Assembly: GCF_007556585.1 (NCBI RefSeq)
Contig: NZ_VJNA01000004.1
Coordinates: forward strand, 51,083 to 115,082
Source of the DNA: Tepidimonas aquatica
Lineage (GTDB): Bacteria; Pseudomonadota; Gammaproteobacteria; Burkholderiales; Burkholderiaceae_C
Length of the DNA: 64,000 nt
Direction: 5' to 3'
Of the stretch, positions 27,972 through 37,280 are shown in pieces; positions within the stretch are counted from its first letter, which is position 1; every line of letters starts with the position of its first letter. Both the position numbers and the translations under genes were made by a program. Below the pieces are notes generated by a model that worked only from the letters and a program-made list of their open reading frames with translations, had not been told where the DNA came from and made no database searches.

Positions 27972-30440
27972 ATGGACATGCGCGCGCACTGCCCCTCCCG
28001 CAAGCGGCTTGTGCTGATCGGCAACGGCATGGCCGGTATCCGCACCCTGGAGGAGCTGCTCAGAATCGCTCCCGATCTGTACGACATCACGGTCTTTGGC
28101 GCCGAGCCGTACCCGAACTACAACCGCATCGCCCTGTCGCCCGTGCTGGCCGGCGAGCAGACGTTGGAGGAGATCATCCTCAACCCCGTGTCGTGGTACG
28201 AAGACCACGGCATCATCTTGCACCTGGGCAAGAAAGTGGTGGAGGTCGACCGAAGCCACCGCATCGTGCGCGCGGCCGATGGCACCGAAGCCACTTACGA
28301 TCGCTTGCTGCTGGCCACCGGTTCCAACCCCTTCATCTTGCCGGTGCCGGGCCGCGAGCTGGACGGCGTGATCACCTACCGTGACATTGCCGACACCAAC
28401 ACCATGATCGAGGCGGCGGCCAAGTACAAGCACGCCGTCGTCATTGGTGGGGGTTTGCTGGGGTTGGAGGCGGCCAACGGCTTGATGTTGCGTGGCATGC
28501 AGGTCACCGTGGTGCACATCGCGCCGTGGCTGATGGAGCGCCAGCTCGACGAGGTGGCCGGCAAGATGCTGCAAAAGTCGCTGCAGGAGCGGGGACTGAA
28601 GTTCCTGATCGGTGCGCAAACCCAGGCGTTGATCGGTGGCATGGACGGTCGCGTCATGGCCGTGCAGTTCAAAGACGGCACGGAAATACCGGCCGACCTT
28701 GTGGTCATGGCGGCTGGCATACGCCCCAACATCGAGCTGGCACGCAGCATGGGGTTGTATTGCCAACGTGGCGTCGTCGTGACCGACACGATGCAAACCG
28801 TCACCGACCCGCGCATTTACGCCGTCGGCGAATGCACCGAACACCGCGGCGTGACTTACGGTTTGGTGGCCCCGTTGTTCGAGCAAGCCAGGGTGCTGGC
28901 CACGCACCTGGCCGAACTTGGCATCGGCCGCTACCTGGGCTCGCAAGTTTCCACCAAGCTCAAGGTCACCGGCATCGACCTGTTTTCGGCGGGTGACTTC
29001 ATGGGCGGCGAAGGCACCGAGGACATTGTGCTGAGCGACCCCTACGCCGGGGTGTACAAAAAACTGGTGATCAAAGACGACAAGCTCGTGGGCGCGTGCC
29101 TGTACGGCGACACGGTCGATGGGGCCTGGTACTTCAAGCTGTTGCGCGAAGGACGCCCGATCCGCGACATCCGCGACCGGCTGATGTTTGGCGAAACCAA
29201 CATCGGCGACACCGGCCACGAGGGCCACAACAAAGCCGCCGCCATGGCCGATGACGACGAGGTGTGCGGCTGCAATGGGGTGACCAAAGGTACCATCTGC
29301 AAAGCCATCAAAGAAAAAGGCTTGTTCACGCTGGAAGAAGTGCGCAAACACACCAAGGCCAGTGCCTCGTGCGGCTCATGCACCGGCTTGGTGGAGCAGC
29401 TGCTGATGTTCGCCGCCGGGGGAGACTACTCGGCCACGCCGAAGAAAAAGGCCCTGTGCGGCTGCACCGACCTCAGCCACGACGACGTGCGCCAAGCCAT
29501 TCGCACACTGCTGCCGGACGGCAGCAAGCTGCTGACCATCGCTGCGGTGATGCGTCAGCTCAATTGGCGCACGCCCAACGGCTGCGCCACCTGCCGCCCT
29601 GCCCTCAACTACTACCTGATCTCCACCTGGCCCAAAGAGGCGCAAGACGATCCGCAATCGCGCTTCATCAACGAGCGCAGCCACGCCAACATCCAAAAAG
29701 ACGGCACCTATTCGGTGGTGCCGCGCATGTGGGGCGGCGAGACCAGCGCCGCAGAGCTGCGCCGCATCGCCGATGTGGTGGACAAGTACAAGATCCCCAC
29801 GGTCAAGGTGACCGGTGGCCAGCGCATCGACCTGCTGGGCGTGAAAAAAGAAGACCTGCCCAAAGTGTGGCGCGACCTGGGCATGCCTTCGGGCCACGCA
29901 TATGCCAAGGCGCTGCGCACGGTCAAAACCTGCGTTGGCAGCGAATGGTGCCGCTTCGGTACGCAAGACAGCACCCAAATGGGCAAAGACTTGGAACGTG
30001 CGCTGTGGCGCATGTACGCCCCGCACAAGGTCAAACTCGCCGTCAGCGGCTGCCCGCGCAACTGCGCCGAGGCAGGCATCAAAGATGTCGGCGTGATTGG
30101 TGTCGACTCCGGCTGGGAAATCTACGTGGCCGGCAACGGCGGCATCAAAACCGAAGTCGCCCAATTCCTGGTGAAAGTGCGCACCGCGCAAGAGGTGCTG
30201 GAGTACGCCGGGGCGTTTTTGCAGCTGTACCGCGAAGAAGGCTGGTACCTGGAGCGCACTTGCCACTACGTCGCCCGGGTCGGCTTGGACTACGTCAAAA
30301 AGCGGGTGCTGGACGATCCGCAAGGCCGCCGCGCCCTATGGGAGCGGCTGCAGTTCGCCCTTGACGGCGAACCCGACCCTTGGTTCGAGTTCGACAAAGC
30401 CCGCGTCGACACCCGTCAATTCGAAGCGCTGAGCGTCTGA
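27972..30440 (+). CDS. nirB: Nitrite reductase [NAD(P)H] large subunit
   Basis: Assimilatory, cytoplasmic six-electron reduction of nitrite to ammonium. The 822-residue frame has an FAD site (LVLIGNGMAGIRTLEELL, near residue 14), an NAD site (VVIGGGLLGLEAANGLML, near residue 157), two BFD-type 2Fe-2S segments with CGCNGVTKGTICKAI and SCGSCTG (residues 430-480) and a second CGCTDLSHDD, then the sulfite/nitrite reductase half-domains with the siroheme/4Fe-4S cysteines in TCVGSEWCRFG and SGCPRNCAEAG. Length fits. It follows nrtD by 14 bp; siroheme is supplied by cobA downstream. Confidence 0.96.
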   Translation: MDMRAHCPSRKRLVLIGNGMAGIRTLEELLRIAPDLYDITVFGAEPYPNYNRIALSPVLAGEQTLEEIILNPVSWYEDHGIILHLGKKVVEVDRSHRIVRAADGTEATYDRLLLATGSNPFILPVPGRELDGVITYRDIADTNTMIEAAAKYKHAVVIGGGLLGLEAANGLMLRGMQVTVVHIAPWLMERQLDEVAGKMLQKSLQERGLKFLIGAQTQALIGGMDGRVMAVQFKDGTEIPADLVVMAAGIRPNIELARSMGLYCQRGVVVTDTMQTVTDPRIYAVGECTEHRGVTYGLVAPLFEQARVLATHLAELGIGRYLGSQVSTKLKVTGIDLFSAGDFMGGEGTEDIVLSDPYAGVYKKLVIKDDKLVGACLYGDTVDGAWYFKLLREGRPIRDIRDRLMFGETNIGDTGHEGHNKAAAMADDDEVCGCNGVTKGTICKAIKEKGLFTLEEVRKHTKASASCGSCTGLVEQLLMFAAGGDYSATPKKKALCGCTDLSHDDVRQAIRTLLPDGSKLLTIAAVMRQLNWRTPNGCATCRPALNYYLISTWPKEAQDDPQSRFINERSHANIQKDGTYSVVPRMWGGETSAAELRRIADVVDKYKIPTVKVTGGQRIDLLGVKKEDLPKVWRDLGMPSGHAYAKALRTVKTCVGSEWCRFGTQDSTQMGKDLERALWRMYAPHKVKLAVSGCPRNCAEAGIKDVGVIGVDSGWEIYVAGNGGIKTEVAQFLVKVRTAQEVLEYAGAFLQLYREEGWYLERTCHYVARVGLDYVKKRVLDDPQGRRALWERLQFALDGEPDPWFEFDKARVDTRQFEALSV

Positions 30441-30454
30441 GTCAAGGAGCCCCC

Positions 30455-30811
30455 ATGAACCAGTGGAAACCCATCTGCCGCGTCGAGGACATCCCCGTGC
30501 TGGGCGCGCGCCGCGTACTGCGCCGCCACGGTGAGGCCGTGGCCGTCTTCCGCAACGCCGACGACCAGGTCTTGGCCCTGCTGGACCGCTGTCCCCACAA
30601 GGGCGGTCCGCTCAGCCAGGGCATCGTGTTTGGCACCAGCGTGGCCTGCCCGCTGCACAACTGGACCATTGGCTTGGACGACGGCTGCGCCAAGGCGCCC
30701 GACGAGGGCTGCACGCCGCGCTTTTCGGTCAAGGTCGACGCCGGTCAGGTCTTCCTCGACCAACACGAGCTCGACACCGTGGCCGTGGACCAGGCCAAGG
30801 CAACGGCATGA
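30455..30811 (+). CDS. nirD: Nitrite reductase [NAD(P)H] small subunit
   Basis: Rieske-like partner of NirB, 118 residues. It keeps the two cluster motifs of a true Rieske site, CPHKGGPL and CPLHNWTIG, at about residues 46 and 69; some NirD proteins have lost these. The gene starts 14 bp after nirB with AAGGAG upstream, and its stop overlaps the nitrate reductase start (ATGA). Confidence 0.94.
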   Translation: MNQWKPICRVEDIPVLGARRVLRRHGEAVAVFRNADDQVLALLDRCPHKGGPLSQGIVFGTSVACPLHNWTIGLDDGCAKAPDEGCTPRFSVKVDAGQVFLDQHELDTVAVDQAKATA

Positions 30812-33615
30812 CCACCGCACCCGTGCAGCTGACGCGCTCCACCTGCCCTTACTGCGGCGTGGGCTGCGGCGTGATCATCGAGTCCCGCGGGGCGCAGATC
30901 ATCGGCGTGCGCGGCGACCCTGACCACCCGGCCAACTTCGGCCGGCTGTGCACCAAGGGCAGCACCCTGCACCTGACCGCCACCGAAACGCTGGCGCGAC
31001 AGACCCGGTTGCTGCAGCCCATGCGCAGACCGCAGCGCGGGCACCCTCCGCAGCCGATAGACTGGGACAGCGCCTTGGACGAGGTTGCCCAACGGCTGGG
31101 CGAGATCGTCGACCGCCACGGCCCGGATGCGGTGGGCTTTTACATCTCCGGCCAGTTGCTCACCGAGGACTACTACGTTTTCAACAAACTGGCCAAGGGG
31201 CTCATCGGCACCAACAACATCGACACCAATTCGCGCCTGTGCATGAGCAGCGCCGTGGCCGGCTACAAGCTCACCTTGGGCGCCGACGCGCCGCCGGCGT
31301 GCTACGAGGACATCGACCATGCCGAAGTGATCTTCATCGTGGGCGCCAACCCTGCCTGGGCCCACCCGATCCTGTTTCGGCGCCTGGAAGACGCCAAACG
31401 CGCCAACCCACGGCTGCGCCTCATCGTGGCCGACCCGCGGCGCACCGAAACCGCCGAGCTGGCCGATCTGTACCTGCCGCTCCAGCCCGGCACCGACGTC
31501 GCCCTCTTTCACGGCATGCTGCACGTGCTGATTTGGGAGCAGCTCATCGACCCCGGCTACATCGCCGCGCACACCGAGGGCTTCGACGCGCTGCGCCAGC
31601 GTGTGCTGGACTTTCCCCCGGCCCGCGCCGCGCAGCTGTGTGGCATCGACGCCGCTGCGCTGGTCCAGGCGGCGCGCTGGTTCGGGCAATCGCACGCCAC
31701 GCTGTCGCTGTACTGCCAAGGCCTCAACCAAAGTCACAGCGGCACCGCCAAAAACGCCGCCCTCATCAACCTGCACCTGGCCACGGGGCACATCGGCCGC
31801 CCAGGCGCCGGGCCATTTTCGCTGACCGGGCAGCCCAACGCCATGGGCGGACGCGAGGTCGGCGGCATGGCGAACCTGCTGTCGGCACACCGCGACCTGG
31901 CCAACCCCGAACACCGCGCCGAAGTCGCGCGCCTGTGGGGGGTGGCCGAGGTCCCCGCCACCCCCGGCACAACGGCGGTGGAAATGTTCGGGGCCGCCGC
32001 CCGCGGCGAGATCAAGGCGCTGTGGATCGCCTGCACCAACCCCGCGCAATCCATGCCCGACCAGGCCGCCGTGCGCCGGGCGATGCAGCGCTGCGAATTC
32101 GTGGTGGTGCAAGAAGCCTTCGCCACCACGGCCACCGGCGCCTACGCCGACATGCTGCTGCCGGCCAGCACCTGGGGCGAAAAGGAGGGCACCGTCACCA
32201 ACAGCGAGCGGCGCATCAGCCGCGTGCGTGCGGCCATTCCCGCCCCCGGTCAGGCCCGCCCGGACTGGCGCATCGTCGTCGACGTGGCGCGCCGGCTCGA
32301 AGCGCGCTGGCCACAGCGCCTCAACGGCCGCCACACCCTCTTTCCCTACGACGGCCCCGAAGCCATCTGGAACGAGCACCGCGAATCCACCCGCGGGCGC
32401 GACCTGGACATCACCGGCCTGAGCTATGCGCTGCTGGAGCACGCGCCACAGCAGTGGCCCTGTCCGGAAGGTGGCGGCCCGCAAGCACGTCTGTACATGG
32501 ACGGCCGCTTTGCCACCGCCAACGGCCGTGCCCGTTTTGCCGACGTGGACTTCGTCCCCGTGGCCGAGCCGCGCGACGCCCGCTACCCCTTCAGCCTGAT
32601 CACCGGACGCTTGCGCGACCATTGGCATGGCATGAGCCGCACCGGCCTGCTGGGGCGGCTGTTTGGCCATGTCAGCGAACCAGCGGTGCAACTGCATCCG
32701 CAGGACATGGCACGGCTGGGGCTGCAAGATGGCGACCTCGTGCACCTCACCTCGCGGCGCGGCTCCATCGTGTTGCCGGCGCAAGGCAGCGAGCAAGTCG
32801 GCCCCTGCCAAGCCTTCATGGCCATGCATTGGGGCGAGGAGTGCCTCAGCGGCGCCAGCAGCAGCGGCGAGCGGCTTGCTGGCGTCAATGCGCTGACGCT
32901 GCCGACCTTTTGCCCCACCGCCAAACAGCCCGAACTCAAGCACGCCGCTGTCAAGGTGCTCAAAGCCGAGCTGCCATGGACCTTGCTGGCCGCTGCCTGG
33001 CTGCCGCTCGATCAGGCCCATCGGGCCCTGGCCGCGCTGCGGGCGCTGATGCCGCGGTTCGCCTACGCCACTTGCGTGCCGTTTGGCCGCGAACCCCACG
33101 AGCGCGGCGTGCTGGGCGTGCAGCTGCGTGCCGCGGCCTACGAGCCCGCGGCCGACGAGCTGCTGGCACACATCGAAGCGATCATGGGCCTGGATGCCAG
33201 CGACGTGCTGCGCTACGCCGACCGCCGCCGTGGGCAACGCCGCGCGATGCGCCTGGTTCCGCGCGCCGAGGGGCAGCCCGACCTGCTTTTGGAGGCTTTT
33301 TTGCTCGCCGGCGACACCCGCGCCGAGCGCTGGGTGCGCGCCTTGCTGCACGACGAGCTGCCCGCGCAGGCCTATGGGCGCGCTTTGCTCGTGCCCAGCG
33401 CCGAGCCGCCCTCGGCGTTGGCCCCGCGCAGCCGTCAGGTCTGCACCTGCCTCAACGTCACCGAATCCGACATCGTCGCCACCCTGGCGCAGTGCCACGG
33501 CAGCGCTGAGGAGCGTCTGGCCCAGCTGCAGGCGCAGCGCCGCTGCGGCACCCAGTGCGGCTCTTGCTTGCCGGAGCTGCGCCGTCTGGTGCGAGCCAGT
33601 TTGCAGGTCGCCTGA
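30808..33615 (+). CDS. nasA: Assimilatory nitrate reductase catalytic subunit
   Basis: Molybdopterin enzyme reducing nitrate to nitrite in the cytoplasm, 935 residues. The N-terminal 4Fe-4S site is CPYCGVGC with a fourth cysteine in RLCTKG (about residues 13-49). The molybdopterin domains follow, with NSRLCMSSAVAGYK around the molybdenum ligand region, GANPAWAHP, and the C-terminal VHLTSRRGSI barrel. The last 60 residues are a BFD-like 2Fe-2S domain (CTCLNVTESDI, then CGTQCGSC), so the enzyme carries its own electron-entry cluster. No separate FAD reductase subunit is encoded nearby. No export signal. Overlaps nirD by four bases. Confidence 0.95.
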   Translation: MTTAPVQLTRSTCPYCGVGCGVIIESRGAQIIGVRGDPDHPANFGRLCTKGSTLHLTATETLARQTRLLQPMRRPQRGHPPQPIDWDSALDEVAQRLGEIVDRHGPDAVGFYISGQLLTEDYYVFNKLAKGLIGTNNIDTNSRLCMSSAVAGYKLTLGADAPPACYEDIDHAEVIFIVGANPAWAHPILFRRLEDAKRANPRLRLIVADPRRTETAELADLYLPLQPGTDVALFHGMLHVLIWEQLIDPGYIAAHTEGFDALRQRVLDFPPARAAQLCGIDAAALVQAARWFGQSHATLSLYCQGLNQSHSGTAKNAALINLHLATGHIGRPGAGPFSLTGQPNAMGGREVGGMANLLSAHRDLANPEHRAEVARLWGVAEVPATPGTTAVEMFGAAARGEIKALWIACTNPAQSMPDQAAVRRAMQRCEFVVVQEAFATTATGAYADMLLPASTWGEKEGTVTNSERRISRVRAAIPAPGQARPDWRIVVDVARRLEARWPQRLNGRHTLFPYDGPEAIWNEHRESTRGRDLDITGLSYALLEHAPQQWPCPEGGGPQARLYMDGRFATANGRARFADVDFVPVAEPRDARYPFSLITGRLRDHWHGMSRTGLLGRLFGHVSEPAVQLHPQDMARLGLQDGDLVHLTSRRGSIVLPAQGSEQVGPCQAFMAMHWGEECLSGASSSGERLAGVNALTLPTFCPTAKQPELKHAAVKVLKAELPWTLLAAAWLPLDQAHRALAALRALMPRFAYATCVPFGREPHERGVLGVQLRAAAYEPAADELLAHIEAIMGLDASDVLRYADRRRGQRRAMRLVPRAEGQPDLLLEAFLLAGDTRAERWVRALLHDELPAQAYGRALLVPSAEPPSALAPRSRQVCTCLNVTESDIVATLAQCHGSAEERLAQLQAQRRCGTQCGSCLPELRRLVRASLQVA

Positions 33616-33618
33616 CGC

Positions 33619-33663
33619 ATGAAACTCGTTTGCATGGCCCGACTTGGACACACCACCCCATGA
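33619..33663 (+). CDS. Possible 14-residue coupled ORF before ybiB
   Basis: A short open frame, MKLVCMARLGHTTP, begins 3 bp after the nasA stop and ends in an ATGA overlap with the ybiB start. The ybiB start has no good ribosome site of its own, so coupled translation through this ORF is possible. There is no clear ribosome site before it either, and no homologue is recognised. Weak evidence. Confidence 0.2.
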   Translation: MKLVCMARLGHTTP

Positions 33664-34607
33664 GCATCGCTGCATACCTCAAGGAGATCGGCCGCGGCCA
33701 AAAAGGCGCTCGCGCGCTCAGCCGTGACCAAGCCAACGATCTGCTGAGCCGGGTGTTGGATGGCCGCGTCAGTGACGTCGAACTCGGCGCCTTTGCCATC
33801 GCCATGCGCATCAAGGGCGAAACGCGCGACGAGATGCTGGGTTTTCTGGACGCCGTGCAAGCTCGTCTGGCGCGGCTGCCCGACCTCGGCGTCACCACCG
33901 TGGTGCTGCCCAGCCACAACGGCGCGCGCCGTCTGCCCCTGGCCACGCCACTGTTGGCACTGCTGTTGGCACGCGCGGGGGTGCCGGTGGTGGTGCATGG
34001 CAGCCAAACCGTCGATGGCCGCGTGTGCAGTGCCCAGGTTTTCGAGGCGCTGGGTATCACGCCAGCCCGGGCCATGCAAGCGCCCGGGCCAGGCCAGTGT
34101 GTATACATCCCGACCCACGTGCTGTGCCCTGCGCTGCAGCGCTTGTTGGATCTGCGGCGTGCCTTGGGCGTGCGCAACCCCGCCCACAGCCTGGTCAAGC
34201 TCATCAACCCCTGTGCGGGCCGCGCCTTGCTGGTGGTCAGCTACACCCACCCCGACTACGCCACCGTCTACGCGGACACCCTGATGGCGGCGGGCGCACA
34301 CGCCATGCTGCTGCGGGGCAGTGAGGGGGAACCGGTGGCCGACCCACGCCGTGTCCCCCAGATCGACATCATTGAGCACGGCACGCGGCGTGTCGTGCAG
34401 GTTGGCGAAGAAGGCCCGGTTGTCGCGGTGCCGCCGCTGCCGCTCAAGCTCACGCCCGAGGCCAACGCGGATCTCATCCGCGCCATCCTCGACGGACAAC
34501 GCCCCCTCCCCCACCCCCTGTCCCTTCAGGTGGAGCACATTCTGCAGCAATTGCATGTCCGTGCGCCCGCGGCGGCGACACACCCTCAACCCCGCTACGG
34601 ATCCTGA
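33660..34607 (+). CDS. ybiB: YbiB-like protein (TrpD2 family, anthranilate phosphoribosyltransferase fold)
   Basis: A 315-residue protein related to anthranilate phosphoribosyltransferase. It has the N-terminal helical segment (LSRDQANDLLSRVLDGRVSDVELGAFAIAMRIKGET) and a glycosyltransferase family 3 body (VPVVVHGSQTVDGRVCSAQVFEALGI, then NPAHSLVKLINPC). The strict phosphoribosyl-diphosphate motif GTGGD of TrpD is not seen, in keeping with YbiB, described as a nucleic-acid-binding protein in E. coli. Its place inside a nitrate operon is common in betaproteobacteria, but its role there is not known to me. The start overlaps a short upstream ORF. Confidence 0.75.
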   Translation: MSIAAYLKEIGRGQKGARALSRDQANDLLSRVLDGRVSDVELGAFAIAMRIKGETRDEMLGFLDAVQARLARLPDLGVTTVVLPSHNGARRLPLATPLLALLLARAGVPVVVHGSQTVDGRVCSAQVFEALGITPARAMQAPGPGQCVYIPTHVLCPALQRLLDLRRALGVRNPAHSLVKLINPCAGRALLVVSYTHPDYATVYADTLMAAGAHAMLLRGSEGEPVADPRRVPQIDIIEHGTRRVVQVGEEGPVVAVPPLPLKLTPEANADLIRAILDGQRPLPHPLSLQVEHILQQLHVRAPAAATHPQPRYGS

Positions 34608-34609
34608 CC

Positions 34610-35425
34610 ATGGCCCAGCCAACGCACCACCTCGACCTCGACGACCCACCCGCCCCGGGCACCGTAACCCTCGTGGGCGCCGGCCCGGGCGATCCCAATT
34701 TGTTGACCCTCAAAGCAGCACGTGTCATCGCGGCCGCCACGTTGCTGCTGGTCGACGATTTGGTCAACGACGCCGTGCTCGCTTACGCCAACCCCAAAGC
34801 ACGCGTCGTGCGTGTCGGCAAGCGCGGTGGCTGCAAGAGCACACCCCAGTCGTTCATCCACCGGTTCATGGTCAGGGTAGCGCGCCGCGGCGAGACGGTG
34901 GTTCGACTCAAAGGAGGTGATCCGTTCGTGTTCGGCCGCGGTGGCGAGGAGTACGAGGTTCTGCGTGCCGCTGGGATCCCCGTACGCTGCGTCAATGGCA
35001 TCACGTCGGGTTTGGCGGCGGCCACCGAGTTGGGCATCGCCCCCACGCATCGTCAACTCGCCCACGGTGTGATGCTGCTGACAGGGCACCGCCAAGCGGG
35101 TGAGCCGCCGCTGGACTGGGCGGCGCTCGGCGCCTGCGCGCGCCAAGCGGGTCTGACCATGATCATTTACATGGGGGTGGCGCAAGCGGCGCACATTCAG
35201 CACGAGCTGCTGCGGGCGATGCCGGGGTCAACACCGGTGGCGATTGCGCAGCACGCCACGCTGCCGCAACGGCGGCACGCCGTCACCACATTGGAGCGCT
35301 TGGTGTCGACGCTGCAAAACTCGGGCCTGGGCAGCCCGGCCGTCATCATCGTCGGCGATGTCGTGCGTGCCGCAGCCGTGCTGGCGATGGACGACCCGTC
35401 CACCGTGCTACCTCGGCGCGCGTGA
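34610..35425 (+). CDS. cobA: Uroporphyrinogen-III C-methyltransferase
   Basis: SAM-dependent enzyme making precorrin-2, the first step toward siroheme. The 271-residue frame has VTLVGAGPGDPNLLTLKAARVI, DDLVND, VRVGKRGG and VRLKGGDPFVFGRGGEE, then TSGLAAATELGIAPTHR, all family signatures. It lacks the oxidase/chelatase domain of CysG, so the later siroheme steps must be encoded elsewhere. It begins 2 bp after ybiB and ends the nitrate cluster; its product serves NirB. Confidence 0.95.
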   Translation: MAQPTHHLDLDDPPAPGTVTLVGAGPGDPNLLTLKAARVIAAATLLLVDDLVNDAVLAYANPKARVVRVGKRGGCKSTPQSFIHRFMVRVARRGETVVRLKGGDPFVFGRGGEEYEVLRAAGIPVRCVNGITSGLAAATELGIAPTHRQLAHGVMLLTGHRQAGEPPLDWAALGACARQAGLTMIIYMGVAQAAHIQHELLRAMPGSTPVAIAQHATLPQRRHAVTTLERLVSTLQNSGLGSPAVIIVGDVVRAAAVLAMDDPSTVLPRRA

Positions 35426-35470
35426 CACCGCCGCGAGGCGCTCCGTGCGCCGCAGCGCGGGGAACAGGTC

Positions 35471-35476
35471 TACAAT
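35471..35476 (+). promoter_or_regulatory. Candidate -10 element before the CheB segment
   Basis: TACAAT lies 22 bp before the GTG start of the next gene in a 72-bp gap. No convincing -35 box. Low confidence, based on one hexamer and its place. Confidence 0.3.
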
Positions 35477-35497
35477 GGCCGCAACAGGACGGCCACC

Positions 35498-36118
35498 GTG
35501 AACCGCACCCGTGCTCCCCGCTTCGTGGCCCTGCTCGGCGCATCGGCCGGTGGGTTGGAGCCGCTGCGTGAACTGGTGGCAGCGATGCCGCGCGACCCCC
35601 ATTTGAGCTGCGTCGTCGCGCAGCACATCGCCGCCGCCGAGCCCAGCGCCTTGGCGAGGTTGTTGCAATCGGTCACCAGCACGCCGGTCGAAACGGTGCG
35701 TGACGGCGTGGAGCTGCGAGGTGGCGTGATCTACGTCACTCCGTCCGGTCACCATGTGGAACTCGATGGCCGGCGGCTGCGGCTGCAAGCCTCGGTGCCG
35801 GGGCAAGGCCCAGCGCCCTCGCTGGATCGGCTGTTTGCCAGCGCCGCCCGCTCGCTGGGCACGCGCGCGCTAGCCATCGTGTTGTCCGGCACGGGGCAAG
35901 ACGGTGCGGTCGGTGCACGGGTGCTGCGCGATGCGGGGGGGCCATATGGGCCGAAACCCCTGCCGAAGCACCGTTTGCCTCGATGCCCCAAACCATCATC
36001 GAACGCGGCCTGGCCGACCACGTGGACACCGCGGTCGCGCTGGGTCGGCGGCTGCGCACGTTGTTGCAAGCGGTGGACAAACCCGCCACGCCCCAAGCGC
36101 CCAGCGACAGCGCCATGA
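35498..36118 (+). CDS. CheB methylesterase domain, frame broken at a G7 run
   Basis: N-terminal part of what looks like a larger CheB-CheR-PAS-GGDEF-EAL protein. It opens with ALLGASAGGLEPLRELVAAMP (catalytic Ser), has VVAQHIAAAE (catalytic His) and SGTGQDGAVGARVLRDAGG (catalytic Asp), so the esterase core is intact to about residue 148. The good sequence then stops at seven G (35935-35941); one more G would continue into AIWAETPAEAPFASMPQTII, the normal end of CheB. The remaining 58 codons in this frame are out-of-frame sequence. Start is GTG at 35498. No receiver domain is present. Confidence 0.7.
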   Translation: MNRTRAPRFVALLGASAGGLEPLRELVAAMPRDPHLSCVVAQHIAAAEPSALARLLQSVTSTPVETVRDGVELRGGVIYVTPSGHHVELDGRRLRLQASVPGQGPAPSLDRLFASAARSLGTRALAIVLSGTGQDGAVGARVLRDAGGPYGPKPLPKHRLPRCPKPSSNAAWPTTWTPRSRWVGGCARCCKRWTNPPRPKRPATAP

Positions 36119-37272
36119 CCGACGAACGCCAGGCCATGGCGGCCCTGGTGCATCGCGTCGCCACGAGCACCGGGCTGGAGTTGGGCCAGTACCAGGAGGC
36201 CACGCTGCGGCGCCAGTTCGAGCGCGTGATGCGCCAGCATGGCGCCACCAGCCTGGTGCAACTGGCCGCCGAAGCCGAACGCACCCCGGAGCTGCTGCAG
36301 GCCCTGCAGCAGTCGGTCACGATCGGCGTCACCGAGTGGTTGCGCAACCCCAGCGCCTTTGCGGCGCTGCGGGTGGCGTGGCGTGACCACATCCGCGCCC
36401 GCGCCGCGGCCGGCGCCGCAACGCTGCGCCTTTGGTCGGTGGGCTGCTCCAGTGGCGAAGAGGTCTACACGCTGGCCATGCTCACCGACGAGTTGCTGGG
36501 TGAGCTGGGCGTATCGCTGGACTGGATGGTGCTGGGCACCGACGTCAACGCGGCGGCGCTGGAGCAGGCGCGCAGCGGGCTGTTCGACGAAGACAGCGCC
36601 AGCGCCCTGCCCGCCGCGTGGCGCGAACGCTACTTCAGCCGCATCGGCCACACCTTGCGCTTGCAGCAAGAGCTGCGCCGACGCTGCATCTTCACACGCC
36701 ACGACGTGCTGCAGGACTTGCCGTTTTTGCGCATGGATCTGGTGGCGTGTCGCAACGTGCTCATCTACCTCAAGGGCAGCGCCAAGGACGAGGTGCTGCG
36801 CCGCCTGCACCACGCCCTGCTGCCCGACGGGCTGCTGATGCTGGGCCGCTCCGAGGCGCTGAGTGCGCGCACACGCACGCTGTTCACAGCCGTCTCGACC
36901 CAGGAGCACCTGTGGCGCAAACGCCCCGACGCGCACGCCCCGCCGCTGGCCATGCGCGCGCGGCGTCCCGCCGCCAAGGCGACCCCGGTGCACCCGGCGC
37001 CGCCCCAGTTGCGCCCCGTGGATCACCTGGAAGCCGACCTGCGTGAGCGGCTGCTGCAACACCTGCTGCAGCGCCACGCACCCCCCACCGTGTTGCTCGA
37101 CCGCGATGGCCACCCGCTGCACGTGGTCGGGTCGATGGACGGGCTGATGCGTTGGCCGGCCGGGGCCACCGTCGCGCTGACGATGCCCAACCTGGTCGAT
37201 GCCGCCTGGCAACGCGATGTGCAGTTGGCCATGCATCGGCTGCTGGATGGCAGCGACGCCTGGCGGCGCTGA
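35983..37272 (+). CDS. CheR methyltransferase segment, second frame of the broken gene
   Basis: The frame begins with the last part of CheB (MPQTIIERGLADHVDTAVAL) and continues into an all-helical CheR N-domain and the SAM-binding domain: LRLWSVGCSSGEEVYTLAML (about residues 147-166), LGTDVNAAALEQARSG and MDLVACRNVLIYL. About 80 residues of linker follow, then a stop at 37272. The stop falls just as a coherent PAS segment starts in the next frame, so a second base loss between about 37230 and 37270 is likely. If expressed alone, translation could start at the ATG at 36115. Confidence 0.7.
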   Translation: MPQTIIERGLADHVDTAVALGRRLRTLLQAVDKPATPQAPSDSAMTDERQAMAALVHRVATSTGLELGQYQEATLRRQFERVMRQHGATSLVQLAAEAERTPELLQALQQSVTIGVTEWLRNPSAFAALRVAWRDHIRARAAAGAATLRLWSVGCSSGEEVYTLAMLTDELLGELGVSLDWMVLGTDVNAAALEQARSGLFDEDSASALPAAWRERYFSRIGHTLRLQQELRRRCIFTRHDVLQDLPFLRMDLVACRNVLIYLKGSAKDEVLRRLHHALLPDGLLMLGRSEALSARTRTLFTAVSTQEHLWRKRPDAHAPPLAMRARRPAAKATPVHPAPPQLRPVDHLEADLRERLLQHLLQRHAPPTVLLDRDGHPLHVVGSMDGLMRWPAGATVALTMPNLVDAAWQRDVQLAMHRLLDGSDAWRR

Positions 37273-37280
37273 CCGATGCC

